A stretch of DNA of 64,000 nt from Lichenostomus cassidix. Taxonomy: Eukaryota > Chordata > Aves > Passeriformes > Meliphagidae. Positions 1-11,775 of this stretch are shown here, in pieces; position 1 is the first letter of the stretch, and each line of letters begins with the position of its first letter. Position numbers and translations under genes: made by a program. The stretch spans positions 57,698,666 to 57,762,665 of the forward strand of contig CM039179.1 of assembly GCA_008360975.2 (NCBI GenBank), given 5' to 3'. The notes below the pieces were generated by a model, which had not been told where the DNA came from, ran no database searches, and saw only the letters and a list, made by a program, of their open reading frames with translations.

Positions 1-483
1 GATCAATGAGATCTGCTAAAACAAGAATGCCAGTCAGCTGAGGTCTACCTTATAGCATGATAAAACCCTCTACAGAATAACACAGTCCTTTATGGTTATG
101 AACAGCCCAGCATCTACTAGGAAACAATAATGAGAATATCTGGCTATGCTTTAGTTTGTGGAAATATATAATGCATGCTTAACGCCTCTTATTACACATC
201 CAGGAGTCTGGATTTCACTGTCACTCTCTTATCTTCTTGAATACTTCCCCTGCCTGATCCATTTGTAAATGAATACTCAATCTTTTCATCACGAAGTTAA
301 AGGAAACACCGTGTTAGGCATTCAGTCACTTTTTATGCAGCAGCCTACAGACCTGGAGGTGTTGCATACAAGATTCAGTGCCTTAGTACCTCCCTTGCCA
401 CCAAAAAAAGATGTCTGACCTGATTTTCACCCTTTTATATTTTTATATACGTTTTTATGTCTTATGCTCTTTCCCTTGAGACA
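1..483. other. No recognised feature
   Basis: AT-rich non-coding DNA. I see no open frame of note, no simple repeat and no transposon that I recognise up to the LTR that starts near 484. Confidence 0.5.
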
Positions 484-1193
484 TGGTCTGGTGGATTAAC
501 TTGAGTAGAGGGTAGGGCTAAGAACAGCCTCAGCAGAACAGCGCTGGGGGCAGGAGGAGTGTGGAAATAAGATGAGAAAAAGACAAGGAGATTGCTTATC
601 AGCGCTGTCTGGGACAAAACTCAATTCGGAGAAAATAAATTCAATTTATTGCCATGTAAAATAGATTTGAATAGTGAGAAGCAAAAATACAAACATTAAA
701 ATGACACTTTTTGTCTCCCTTTTCCCAAGCTCAGCTTCACTCCTTTCTCCCTATACTTCCAATCCCCTCAACTTTGTGGTCCAGGAGGGAGTGGGGCTGC
801 AATTATCAGGTGATGCTTCCTCGCCAGTGCTCCATTATCATAAGACCTTCTTTCTGCTCCCTTCTTCACATGAGCTGAAGTTCTTCAGAAAATATCCAGC
901 CGCAGCATCCTCAATGTTCTGTGGGGGAATGTCTGCTCCAGTGGCTGGTACATTTCCTTCTCTCACCTTGGTGTTCCCTCTGCAGTTTCTCACTCTCTTT
1001 TGTTCTCTCCACTGGTCTCAACCTTGCATTTTCTGCCTTTTCTTAAGTATGTTTTCCTAAAAAGCCATCATCTTGGCTAAGGCACTCAGATGTGTCCTAC
1101 AGAAGGTTGGTTGGAGCTGGCAGGAATCTGCAGGACATAGCCCACCCCTGTAGCTCCTGCTGTCAACAGCTGGACACTTGTGCCCAGTACACA
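484..1193 (-). mobile_element. ERVL-type LTR, family A copy 1 (decayed)
   Basis: Read on the minus strand this is an LTR. It has a purine-rich body and then a polyadenylation signal AATAAA (plus-strand tttatt at 645-650) inside the motif GGCAATAAATT. The same motif lies at the equivalent place in the copy near 26.4 kb. The plus-strand left edge TGGTCTGGTGG reads as ...CCACCAGACCA on the minus strand, fitting a terminal CA. The right edge near 1190 (gtacaca) fits a minus-strand TGT start. I found no convincing target duplication, so the edges are good only to about 10 bp. A 128-codon plus-strand frame at 674-1060 is antisense to the LTR and has no meaning as a gene. The family assignment is from memory of avian LTRs plus the other copies in this window. 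Confidence 0.6.
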
Positions 1194-4100
1194 AGGAAAA
1201 AGTGAAATTATGGTCTCCAAAAGCAGCTGAGGTAATTTAGTCCTCCCACCTGTGTTATCCAAGAGATCAGGGAAAGAATCAGATTTAGTCTGTCTATGGG
1301 ACACTTCTGGACAGAAATCTCTGCTGGTGGTTATTTCAACTTCATATCCAGTAGGCCTCCACTTCTACTTCCAGTTTTTGATAATATTGTTTTGACATTA
1401 TGTATGATCATATGTAGGATCTGACAAATAATATCTCAATGTTAAAATTTCTAACTTGGAAACAAGCTGGGACTATAAGGTTCAGACTTAAGTATCAGTG
1501 TTCTCTCTTAACCTGTGGTCTCCCTTCTTTTCCTGAGGTGGCATCAAGAAGTGAATGGGATGCCAACCATCTATCTGTGAGTTTGTGTAAAGTCTGTGTC
1601 TAACAAACTGACATTCAGTCTGATACTTCCAACCTCAGTCTTGGCAAGCATTTGAAGATAGCACACATATCTTCCCAAAACTTTTAGCAGTTCACTTTGC
1701 AATGAAAAATTGACCATATCTTTCTAGTTTCTCATGTTAGTCTCAAAATATTTTTCTGAGGAAAACAGAGGAAGAGGAAACAAGAGAAAGTATCAGTAGA
1801 TGGGAAACCAAAAATGTATTGGTAGCCTTTAGAAGCTCTTTATTAGGAGCTTTTATACTGGAAAAAAATAGAGTAGAGGTATTACTATTAGTTACAATGA
1901 TACTATTGCTCTCTGAGTCTTAAATGCAAAACAAATCTCATTATTAGTGCAACACATAAAAGCCATTATACAAGAAAAACTTATATTCTTATTGTGTTCA
2001 GAGTCCTCTGGGTCCTGACATTTAGTTTCAGACGAGGGTGAGAAACATTAAAGTTGTCAGCATTTGTAAGTCATCATTTGGAGGAATATGATGACAATGA
2101 TTGGGTGTCTCATGTTCCTTCTTTCTCCAGTGTTTTATTGGGACCATTATTATATTTTTTACCATGTTTTACACCTTCATCTTTCTTCACTGATCTGAAG
2201 CTCCACATAGTACATATGGTGCTTTGTACATATAAGACTTTTGTTCTCTGTCCTTATTTTTTTCCCCCAAAACAGCTTTTAATTTTCTATTGCTACCCTT
2301 AACTGATTGCTACTGAGTTGCTGATAACCCTGGAACTTCTAGGATTATCCTGAACCAACATCTTAATGCAACATCTTCAAGAAATGTGCTGCTCTCCTGG
2401 CTTAGTCTTCCTTTACATTGAATCTCACTGACAATTCAGAAATTATTTGTTCTTACACAGCATGAAAACTTTATAGTTTTATATTTACCACTTTAGCAAA
2501 ACATGTTACACCACTGATGTATATAATACTTCGTAAAAGTAAAACAAACTAGGTAATAGTCACGTACTCATTAAGAAATTCTTGTTTCAACTGACCAAAC
2601 TAAGTTAAAGGTCTAATGCAGACAACACAAATCTGGACAAAGTCAGAAAATGTGTGACCTGAGGCCTGTGTTGTAGCTTAGTAAAAAAATCTGTTGTCCA
2701 TTGCTAGCAATGGTGATCCTGTATAAAACAGGGCAAGGTTCAAGAGATTTAAATTGTGTATCTCATTAATAATGATGGAAGAAAATAAAGCCAGACCAGA
2801 TTTTGTCTCTAAAGGGAGATGAATTGATAGTTCTTTGTAGTAACATGAATATACAGGTATGGTAATTATTTCAGTAAGAAGAAAAAATTATTTACACATC
2901 AAAAGCCTAAGAGTAGGACATGACTTCAGCTCTGGAAATTGTACACGTTTCTCGTAAATAAACTGAGGACAAAGATAGTTAGCAATCATACACATGCTTC
3001 TATGATTGCTGCAAAAATATCGTCTGATCTGTCAGCATTAGACATTGTGGTAGTGTGATCAATGCCAACAATATATGCATGTGAGAGCTTTAATGAAGCT
3101 TTAAGAAGCAAAAGAGAAGCATCTCTTTCACTGTGAGAAACGTTAAAAATTTTCTATGGAGAAGATAAGAAGTTTTTAATTTTTTAATGGAATGTATATA
3201 AATCTCCAATAATCTTAAAATAAACATTTTAAACTGCGACCTGCAGATCAACAAGATAAATTTATTTCCAGGGAGAAAGGTTGCTATATGACACTTCATA
3301 ACACAGAAAGCAAAGATTACTGAGTAACACAGTAATCACCGTAAGCAAAGCAAATCTGAAGCAATACTTTTAGGGTATGGAATTTACCAGTATGACAAGA
3401 GAAAGAAAAAGTGTTAGAGCTTTGTCTGCTTCATAAAATAACTATACACATGAGAAATTATCTCAGGGTTGTTATAGGCCAGTCAGCCTATAGCTGGTAT
3501 GAACAACCACTAATATAAATAATGCACAATTAAACTTTGTTATCAAAATAAAAAGAAAACTAGCCATTCTTTTCTTTAAACCTTCCTATATATTATGGAA
3601 GAAGGTGAGGAAACCTGAGAAAAATGTCCTTAGATATAAAAATGAAATCATACCTACAGGCAGCATGTCAAAAACAACAGGTAGAGACAATGAAGTCACA
3701 AATAAAGAAATGGAAAACTGACGAAATTTGAAAAGAACAGAAAATGGGCAAAACTTTGGATATGTGAACAATGTGTGCTTCATACTCGAAGATACTGAAA
3801 CTGCCAAGGAGTGCTGCAGTACACTGTCTCCAAGCTCTCAACATTCCCAGGATACTGGGTCAGTAGATTAGGTATCTTAGGCATCCCTGCGTGTTTTTCC
3901 ATAAATTATAGATATATAAAGCACAGCATTTTGTTAGGCAGTTGTCATTTTCTTGGGTTTTGACTATTCATATAACCAATTCAGGGAGATGTTTCATGAA
4001 AAATACATTGTGTATGAAAGATAAATAATCCAACAGGAATAATCTACAAGTATTAAAGCTGCAGAAGTAAAAGCAGAGAGCAATTAAAGAAACATGACTA

Positions 4101-4221
4101 GAGCTGAAATGAAGATCTGAGCTACTCAGACAAAGGAATTACAGGCAAACTGAGTGAAAGGATAGGAAAAGATGATCTAGACATATGGGTTATCATGTCA
4201 ATAATTTTTTTATTATAATTA

Positions 4222-4246
4222 TTTAAATTTAAAGTTTAAATTTAAA
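4222..4246. repeat. AT-only palindrome
   Basis: Two 12 bp arms (TTTAAATTTAAA read either way) flank a single G at 4234. Each arm is itself made of TTTAAA units, so the stretch is also a short tandem repeat. It probably arose from low complexity rather than function. Confidence 0.7.
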
Positions 4247-4579
4247 ATTATATGTTGTTTCAGTTAAGTCCCTTTTAGGTCAGTCTGTCATTCAATTGGT
4301 CTATCTGTATATCTGATTATTTCAGTAGGCATTATTTTGTCTACTGAATGAATGTTAATAGTCACACTACATAAAGCCCAAGAAAGAACTTGACTCTTTG
4401 GACTCCCTGTGTGGAAGAACAGTGATTACAGTGGTACTCCAACTATAGTCTGTAACAAATAGAAACTGAGCCTCAGTAAGAATGGATAATATTGTAAAGG
4501 ACACTCACTACAATTTCCAGCAATACCCAGAAAACTTATGTAAGCTTGAAAAAACTCCATTCTTCAGCACAGAGTTATA

Positions 4580-4610
4580 ATGCAGCTCAGTATATATGCA
4601 GCTCAGTATA
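4580..4610 (+). repeat. 15 bp direct repeat, period 16
   Basis: The unit atgcagctcagtata occurs at 4580-4594 and again at 4596-4610, a small local duplication. Confidence 0.85.
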
Positions 4611-6179
4611 ATGCATTTCTTACGCTATTAAAATACCTTTCTTGGGACTTGTTTTCCTTAAATTGGGCTTCTAAAAGATAGTCACTCTGCATTTCACTTG
4701 TAATTATTGAAATTGTTCAGATGAGATATTCTTTGAAGGAATTTGTTTGTGTTTGTTAACTACAAACAAACTCTAGAATTATTAGATGAGAATTAGACAT
4801 CACATTTTGACATGTCTGCAGTTGACTTCACCCACATATTGAAAGTATATAATACAGCTGTATTTAGCAAACCTGCTGTGAGGTAACAAAATGCAATAAT
4901 GCCATCTTTATACAGAATTGGACAGAATGGAAAACAGTCCATTTCCTTGTCCATTTCATATTCAATGATATTCAATTTGACATAATTTTCTAATGAAGAA
5001 TGACCTTAACATTCAGGATGGGATTCATCTCACCAAATTTACTATATCTGAGCTTGCCATGGAGAGCCCCTGGACTCTATGAACCACAGCCAGTGAATAG
5101 AAACAGCATGGCACTCTTCATATAAATGCATATATATTCACTTATGATGATGTGCCTAAAAATTCCTTTTACTCTCTATGAGCTATTAAATGAGATCACA
5201 GTAGCAACTTGGAGATGTTTTATCTGCAAGCATCTAAATATGTTTTAAGAACTCCAAACTCAACTCCAATTAGGTTTTATTTTCTTAGTAATTACTTAAA
5301 TAATTTTGTAAGATTTGACTAAACAAGAAAAAACTACTCTTATTAAAAAAAAACCCAAAAAACAAACAACAAAAAACACCCCCAAAACCTCCCACAGTCA
5401 ACAACAAAACAATAATATGACAAATAATTGCCATATAATCTCCATTTTTCTTTAATCATTGGAAAGTGTTCCACTGAAGATGCAGAGAAAGCTCTCTTGA
5501 CTTTGGGAGGATAATTTGGCCCAAATTATTATAGACAGCTTGAAAAGTGTTCAATGAGAAAAGGGGAAACCATAAATCCAAGTGAAAGATCTGTGTACAG
5601 AATAAAATGACACAAAAGTGGCTCATTAGAACTGACTTTGCTTCCAATCTTCATGCTGTATGTCAAGTGACATGTAAAGCAAAAATTACTCAGTTCTGTT
5701 TTCACTTGCTTGCCAAAATGTAGATAGTTAGTTAAAGGAACAGCTGTTGTTGCTGCAGACAAGCTGGTCTGTAGAAATTAATTATGATTATTAAGAATAA
5801 TCCTGACCTGCGTCACAGATGCAATGACATAAATTCCATTGTAGACAGCAATCAGAAAAGTCTTTTCTTGTAAAATCAAGAAGCCTCCTCAATTTGGTGA
5901 AAACCTCAGTAATGTTTTTGCATGATAGAGCTGTTTAAGAGATATATTTATTTATAGTTTATGTGGTAGGGGTCAGGTTTTGATCTGTATCATCAATGTA
6001 GGAGGGAATTCAAGTGTTTTTCAAAGCAGAATGAAACTGCAGGTTGCTTCAGGACAAATTCTGGGTGTAGCCCAGTATATTTCCAACCATATATAGGAAA
6101 ATAATTCTGTTTTGACAAACTATCTTTGGATAGGGGTGAGTATTGCAGACAAAAATTATGCATTCTACAGTAGAAATTC

Positions 6180-6255
6180 TATATATATTTACATTTATAT
6201 ATATATTTACATATATATATATATATACATGTACATATATATGTATACACACACG
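6180..6255. repeat. TA-rich dinucleotide repeat
   Basis: Runs of TA/TATATA broken by TTTACA and ending in TACATGTACATATATATG and an ACACAC tail. The part around TACATGTA is self-complementary. This is a typical decaying (TA)n microsatellite. Confidence 0.85.
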
Positions 6256-6602
6256 TGTAGATTTGGGTAGTTTTTATAAATTTTGACACAAGAAAGATTT
6301 CTAAGGCTTAAGAAGATAGAATCATTTCAAACTTCAATACTCATATTAACATAGAGATGTCAAGAGAGTTTTTTGTGAACTGCTAACTGAATAAAAACAA
6401 GTATCAGGTTTTGACACATTTTCTGGCCTGTAACAGTTTGGAAATGAATTTCTGAAAAACTAGTTCCATCATTAACTGATTTTTTTTAAAATTAACTCTT
6501 TCTTCAGAGTCATCAACATCGACCTAAGAGGTCACACCTTGACACAAACTTTAAAGAGACAGAATATTGTTTTTATCATCATAAAATTAGCAGGCACATG
6601 AC
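6256..6602. other. No recognised feature
   Basis: Unique-looking AT-rich sequence between the TA repeat and the (GAAAAA)n array. Confidence 0.5.
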
Positions 6603-6858
6603 AAAGAAAAAGAGAAAGAAAAAGAGAAAGAGAAAAAAAGAAAAAGAAAAAGAAAAAGAAAAAGAAAAAGAAAAAGAAAAAGAAAAAGAAAAAAGAAAAA
6701 GAAAAAGAAAAAAGAAAAGAAAAAGAAAAAGAAAAAGAAAAAGAAAAAGAAAAAGAAAAAGAAAAAGAAAAAGAAAAAGAAAAAGAAAAAGAAAAAGAAA
6801 AAGAAAAAGAAAAAGAAAAAGAAAAAGAAAAAGAAAGAAGAAAAAGAAAAAGAAAAAG
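6603..6858 (+). repeat. (GAAAAA)n hexanucleotide microsatellite
   Basis: About 256 bp of almost pure GAAAAA repeats with only A or G on the plus strand. The first 30 bp and the stretch near 6690-6725 contain interruptions such as GAGAAA and AAAAGA; the rest is very regular. Because the period is six, open frames appear on both strands (Lys/Arg/Glu plus, Phe/Ser minus), and these are artefacts. The purity suggests recent or ongoing length change. Confidence 0.95.
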
Positions 6859-8399
6859 TAGTGACATTAGCTGGAATTTGCTAGGAAGATCGTTTCAAGA
6901 CATGAGAATAGGAGAAAAAATATGTCTTTTATATTAAACAAAGGAGAAAAAACATTAAACAGTTCTCCTTAACTTTACATTTCCCTCTCAGATTTCAGGT
7001 TTCCTGAGTGCCTCTTTCTTTACTGTTCTTTCTTATTTCTTCCTCTTTAGTTTTGCTTGTATTTTAATTTTCCAGTTTGGAATAGACTCTGATCATTTTT
7101 TTTTTCTGTAAATTCAGTTAAAAAATAAACTAAAATTAATAAATCTTGTTAAATAAGAATCAGTTAAAATAGGAAAGCCTTTGAGACATTCTCTTGTAAT
7201 CCTTAAGGTGATGGAAGTGTCTACTGCTCTCAAATTGCCCTATTTTAATGATCTAATGCAAGCAGTTCTACGTATTTTCTCAAACTAGCTCCAGTTGCGT
7301 AGTTTCTGGTAGCTTTCAGAAGTATTTTAAGAAATGTGATGGGCATTTATAATATTTGGCTGTTTTTCTCTTTGTCCCCTTACTCAGATGACTTCTTCTA
7401 TACACATTTGGGAGAAATTTCTCTACCTCCTAGACAGCTGTATTTCTTTTCTTAACATCCTAAAAGCCTTTTCATTTTTTAATTTGGGTTGTAATATTTT
7501 TTCCCTTATTGAGAATAGAGTCAGCTCAAAGGAATCATTGCTAATCATCGCTCTATGGTCAGAGAGTGGATTCATTTGAACATTAACTTCCATTTGATGT
7601 CGCGCTGATTTTCTGCCTTTTTTTAATATATTTTCTGTATTCTTATTTGTGGCCTATTATTGTATTAGTAGCTAGTCCCAGTAGTTTTCTATACCCTGTA
7701 AAGTTTTACTTTAATTTATAATCCACATCTCTAAGTTTAAATAAACCACTGCAAAATTAGATGTAATTCTCTTAAGATCTTGCTGTGTGTAGACAGATAA
7801 TGCACAACACTCCTCAAAGAAATATTCCCTAAGAGACTGACATCTTTATCAAAGGACACAAACAAGAAATGTAAAAGCATTTGCATGAAATAATGAAATA
7901 TATATTTCATTATATATGAAATATAATTTCATATCAGTTCTCAAGTTTAGGCAAAAAATGGTTTAATCTAGACTTGTACGAAGGAATTTGAGAATAGTAA
8001 TAGAGCAATAATGCATTTCAGCGTAACACTAAAAAAAAATGCTGAAATGACTAGTTATTCTGGCAAAGCAAGCTCAGTTATCCATGGATATAATTGGAAA
8101 TCATTGACTAAACTATTCAAATGTTCCACAGGTGTTTCTAAACTGTGGGCTGGATGACTGCACAAATAATAATCATACTTTGCAATTCTGTGACATTTCC
8201 TCTGTGTCTTTAAATCCCCCTGAAGTAACAACAAATCTTGTCTGTATCTCTGAGACAGTTACAAGTTAATTCAACCTTCCTTAGGCAAAATAAAGGGAAT
8301 TGCTTAACTGACAATGCCAGCAGAAAGTGAAAATAGCAACGGAAAAGGGCTTTATATATATATCTATATATGTGTACCTATATAGTTATCTGTTGCACC
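6859..8399. other. Gene-free stretch
   Basis: AT-rich sequence with no recognised transposon. It contains two adjacent palindromes (7893-7910 and 7914-7934) described separately. Confidence 0.5.
7893..7934. repeat. Two adjacent AT palindromes
   Basis: The first, ATGAAATATATATTTCAT (7893-7910), is a perfect 18 bp palindrome. Three bases later the arms ATATGAAAT (7914-7922) and ATTTCATAT (7926-7934) pair perfectly across ATA. The two are related to each other (ATGAAAT/ATTTCAT), so one may be a duplicate of the other. Confidence 0.8.
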
Positions 8400-9137
8400 T
8401 AAGGATACATCAGGATGTATCAGGCAATGGCTCAAGATCCAAGTGGAAACCAGTAATGAGTGGGATCCCTCAAGAGTTCATTCTGGGACCAGTACCATCT
8501 AGTGTCTTCTTTAATGATATAGATGGGATTGAGTGCACCCTCAGCAAGTTTGCAGATAAAACCAGAGTGATGCAGTTGATCCACGGGAGGAAAGGGATGC
8601 CATCCAGACCAGACCATTACAGCCTTCAAGACTGAGTGCCCGTGAACCTCACGAAGTTTGCTAAGGCCAAGTGCAAAATCCTACACCTGGGTCAGGACAA
8701 TCAGAAATATTGACACAAACTGTGAGTCAAATTGATGGAGACTGATGAGGAGCAGTCCTGAGAATGTCCTGCGGATACCAGTGCATGAAAATTTAATTCT
8801 AAGCTGATCGTATGCTCTTGTAGACCAGAAAGACAACCATATCCTGGGCAGCAACAAAAAACGTGACTATCAGGTTGAGAGGGGTGATTCTGTCCCTCTG
8901 CTCTGGTGAGACCCCATCTGGAGTGCTGTGTTTGGCTCTGGGGTTCCCAGCACAAGAAAGACACTAAGACTTTAGAATAAATCCAGAGGAAGTCCAGGAA
9001 AATGGTCAGAGGTCTGGAGCATGTCTCCTATGAAGACAGACTGAGTGAGTTGGGGTTGTCCAGCCTGGAGAATAGAAGTATCTGGGGAGACCATTTTGCA
9101 GGCTTTCAATATATAAAGGAGGCTTCTAAGAAAGATA
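8400..9137 (+). mobile_element. CR1 LINE fragment, 3' part of ORF2
   Basis: Plus-strand CR1 non-LTR retrotransposon. Conceptual translation shows reverse-transcriptase segments GIPQ...ILGP near 8460-8490 and GIECTLSKFADKT near 8530-8563. In the family the latter is FADDT, the catalytic aspartate pair. Here the second aspartate codon is replaced by AAA (8558-8560), so the enzyme would be inactive. After a stop at 8635 the nucleotide match continues through the CR1 downstream region (stretches resembling 'cacctgggt', 'gtgagaccccatctggagt', 'agcctggaga') to about 9137. The copy has lost its 5' part, carries several frameshifts, and also lacks the usual CR1 3' tail. A 102-codon open frame at 8327-8635 is this remnant, not a host gene. 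Confidence 0.92.
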
Positions 9138-9653
9138 AATCCACATGGTGGTAACAGAAAAAGTAATGTTAGTTAGTTGAGAAGGATAGAACAGTGTAGT
9201 ATCCTTGTTTTCACCCAGTTTTTATAATTTCATTCCACTAACAGCTTTCTGTCTGCAAAACTAGACAAGAGACAGGATGTTGTTGGAAGAGGGATGGATG
9301 TCAGGATGTCACATTAAAAGTAAAGAGAAAGACCAAGCACAATAAGCAGTCACAGGGGAACATATTAGTTAAATTTACAGTCTCTCAGAGTAAGGTCATG
9401 GTTGTGATCTGACTGAGATATTTGTATCATTTGTCAGTGGAAGGGGAATTAGGACCACTGAATTCAGAGAAGTTGCTCTCAATCTATACCAGTGAAATTC
9501 TATAATAAAATTCTAAGTTTGTATTAGAAATGTTTTTTAACAATCCTCAATCCTAATTGACATAGTTTTCACAAGGAGTTTCACAACATAAATGGATTAA
9601 GCAGGGGCAGAGAGAAGTCTAGTTCTCCTGCACCGAAAGGGGAGTGACAGTGA
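9138..9653. other. No recognised feature
   Basis: Unique-looking sequence between the CR1 remnant and the target duplication of the ERVK-type LTR. Confidence 0.5.
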
Positions 9654-9659
9654 CCAGCT
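9654..9659. repeat. Left target-site duplication CCAGCT
   Basis: The six bases ccagct immediately before the LTR are repeated exactly at 10790-10795 immediately after it. Six-base duplications are typical of ERVK/alpharetrovirus-like integrases. Confidence 0.85.
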
Positions 9660-10789
9660 TGATGTTTCTCTCTGCGGGAGGGCTGCAGGAGGCGGCAGCC
9701 TCACAAAACAAGGTCCCCGCGGCGCGTATCTCCACCACGTCCGGGCCGGGTGGCTCCCGGGGTGCACTTAGTGTGGCGTGGGTCTCTGGCCACAGAAATT
9801 CTAGCAGGAAACGTGGTAACACAAAAGAATGTACTGGACGCCATCTCCGGGTCTGCCAGGGAGGTTTATTAGGGTCTTTAGGTGGGGTGCAGGGGAGGGA
9901 AAGGAGGAGGAAAGCGGGGGAAGGGAGTAAGGGATGACAGCTCAAAGATGGAGACCCCGAGCTCACGCAGGCATCACCGGGAAGGGAAGGGAAGGGAAGG
10001 GAAGGGAAGGGAAGGGAAGGGAAGGGAAGGGAAGGGAAGGGAAGGAAGGAAGGAAAGGGAAGGAAAGGGAAGGAAAGGAAAGGAAAGGAAAGGAAAGGAA
10101 AGGAAAGGAAAGGAAAGGAAAGGAAAGGGAAGGAAGGAAGGAAGGAAGGGAAGGAAGGAAGGAAGGAAGGAAGGAAGGGAAGGGAAGGGAAGGGAAGGGA
10201 AGGGAAGGGAAGGAAGGAAGGGAAGGGAAGGAAGGGAAGGAAGGAAGGAAGGGAAGGGAAGGGAAGGAAGGAAGGGAAAGGGAAGGAAGGAAGGAAGGAA
10301 GGAAGAAGGAAGGAAGGAAGGAAGGGAAGGGAAGGGAAGGAAGGAAGGAAGGGAAGGAAGGAAGGGAAGGGAAGGAAGGAAGGAAGGGAAGGGAAGGAAG
10401 GGAAGGGAAGGGAAGGGAAGGAAGGGAAGGAAGGGAAGGAAGGAAGGAAGGGAAGGGAAGGGAAGGGAAGGGAAGGGAAGGGAAGGGAAGGGAAGGGAAG
10501 GGAAGGGAAGGGAAGGGAAAGGAAGGGAAGGGAAGGGAAGGGAAGGGAAGGGAAGGGAAGGGAAGGGAAGGGAAGGGAAGGGAAGGGAAGGGAAGGGAAG
10601 GGAAGGGAAGGGAAGGGATTGGCTCTCCCGGAGCCAGTCCTGGGAGGTCTGAAGGCAAGACAGGCAAGGGGAACACACCAATAGATTTTGGGTAAGGCAG
10701 GGTGCATATTTCAGAAACAGCCAATAACATACAGAGCAGGTGAACAAAGGAAAAGCCCTCATAGAGCTTTGCAGGATCACGTTGCTACA
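9660..10789 (-). mobile_element. Solo ERVK-type LTR with internal microsatellite
   Basis: Ends TGATGTTTCTC and GTTGCTACA (plus strand), so the minus-strand element runs TGTAGCAAC...AAACATCA and is bounded by a CCAGCT target duplication. The only other copy in the window is at 51803-52314, which shares long blocks such as attctagcaggaaacgt and a GC-rich block with gcgcgtatctccacca. The polyadenylation signal AATAAA is on the minus strand (plus tttatt, 9865-9870). At 1130 bp it is over twice the 512 bp of the other copy, and the excess is a GGGAA/GGAA array at 9979-10618. That array sits where the other copy has its TATA-like TTAAAAG, which is missing here. With no internal retroviral sequence beside it, this is a solo LTR left by recombination. 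A 362-codon minus frame through it is a repeat artefact. Confidence 0.88.
9979..10618 (+). repeat. (GGGAA)n/(GGAA)n polypurine microsatellite
   Basis: 640 bp with only G and A on the plus strand. The flanks are nearly pure GGGAA pentamers (9979-10042 and 10440-10618). The centre mixes GGAA tetramers, AAAGG pentamers and GGGAA. Long open frames in all phases, encoding Gly/Lys/Arg/Glu or Leu/Pro/Ser/Phe, follow from the absence of stop-compatible bases. The array appears to have grown from a short purine run in the LTR (the other copy has aaggggaaaggaacggga). Confidence 0.97.
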
Positions 10790-10795
10790 CCAGCT
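10790..10795. repeat. Right target-site duplication CCAGCT
   Basis: Exact copy of 9654-9659 directly after the LTR end GCTACA. Confidence 0.85.
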
Positions 10796-11403
10796 GAAGG
10801 CAAATACATTGGATTCCAATTAACCTACTTTGAGAAATAAAGTTTTTAAACCTCAGTTGTATATCAAACAATTTTTGCCACCACGTAACATAGTCAGAGG
10901 TCTATGTCACTTGACAGAAAGGGGCAGTGGTTTAGCACAGTGTCTGTATCCAAATTCAAATAGGATATTTCACCCCTGATTAATTCCATGCACTTCTTTA
11001 TATCTCAGCTGCTCCATAATCAGAAGACATATTTCTTGTATGGGTGTTAACCTGCAATAGCCACTGCAAAATGTTTTTACTTATCAAGTACGTCAAGTGT
11101 CTTGTTAATTAACCACTGTGTGTATACAGAATCACTGCTATCAGAAATAACTGCAAAGCTGCTAACTGTGGACATTAAAAACTGCTGCTGTGTTGTTGAA
11201 TGGAAAAACATTGGACATAAAAATTATAAATACTTCAAATTTTAAAAGTCTTAAGAAATAAACTCTAAATAATAATTAGAATTTCAGCTTCATATTTGAA
11301 AAGGAAAGTTAGTAAGTAGACATCTTGGAAAGAACTGTGATGGTTGTAAAATAAGAACTCTGTATCTGGACCAATAAAATAATCAAAGTAATCAACTAAG
11401 TTC
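10796..11403. other. No recognised feature
   Basis: Unique AT-rich sequence between the LTR and a CR1 tail. Confidence 0.5.
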
Positions 11404-11775
11404 ATAGAATCACAGAATATGCTGAGTTGGGAGGGATGTATCAGGATCATTGAGTCCAGCTCCTGGTCCTGTACAGGATACCCCAGGAATCACACCACAT
11501 ACCCGAGTGTTGTGCAAAACCTTCTTGACCCAGACAGGCTTGGTGCTGTGACAGCTTCCCTGGGGAGCCTGCTACAGTGCACAACCACCCTCTGAGTGAA
11601 AAACTTTCTCCTGATAGCAAAACTAAACATCACCTGACTGAGCTTCATTCTGTTTCCTTGATTCCTGCCACTGGTCACAAGAGTGAAGAGACGTGCACCT
11701 GCCCCTCTGCTTCCCATCCTTCCATGAGGATGGTGAAGACAGCAGTGAGATCTCCCTTCAGACTCCTCTAGGCTG
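11404..11775 (-). mobile_element. CR1 LINE 3' end (minus strand)
   Basis: Begins on the plus strand with catagaatcacagaat, the reverse complement of the ATTCTATG-type tail repeats that end CR1 elements. It continues through segments typical of the CR1 3' region, such as gttgggagggatg, ccctggggagcctg, caccctctgagtgaaaaac and ctcctctaggctg. The 5' side is truncated near 11775, the usual structure of a dead CR1 insertion. Small frames of 60-105 codons on both strands are incidental. Confidence 0.9.

Larger units (their letters stand above)
1194..6179. other. Long gene-free AT-rich stretch
   Basis: About 5 kb with no recognisable gene or transposon. It holds a 15 bp direct repeat (4580-4610), an AT palindrome (4222-4246) and an A/C-rich low-complexity stretch (5345-5410). 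Open frames are all below 85 codons and look like chance. Confidence 0.5.

Noticed and set aside
674..1060. 128-codon plus-strand frame
   Set aside because: Antisense to an LTR on the minus strand; no motif.
6532..6867. Lys/Arg-rich and Phe/Ser-rich frames
   Set aside because: Artefacts of (GAAAAA)n.
9619..10819. Long open frames (up to 362 codons) on both strands
   Set aside because: They exist because the GGGAA/GGAA array cannot form stop codons in most phases. Outside the array they run through LTR sequence.
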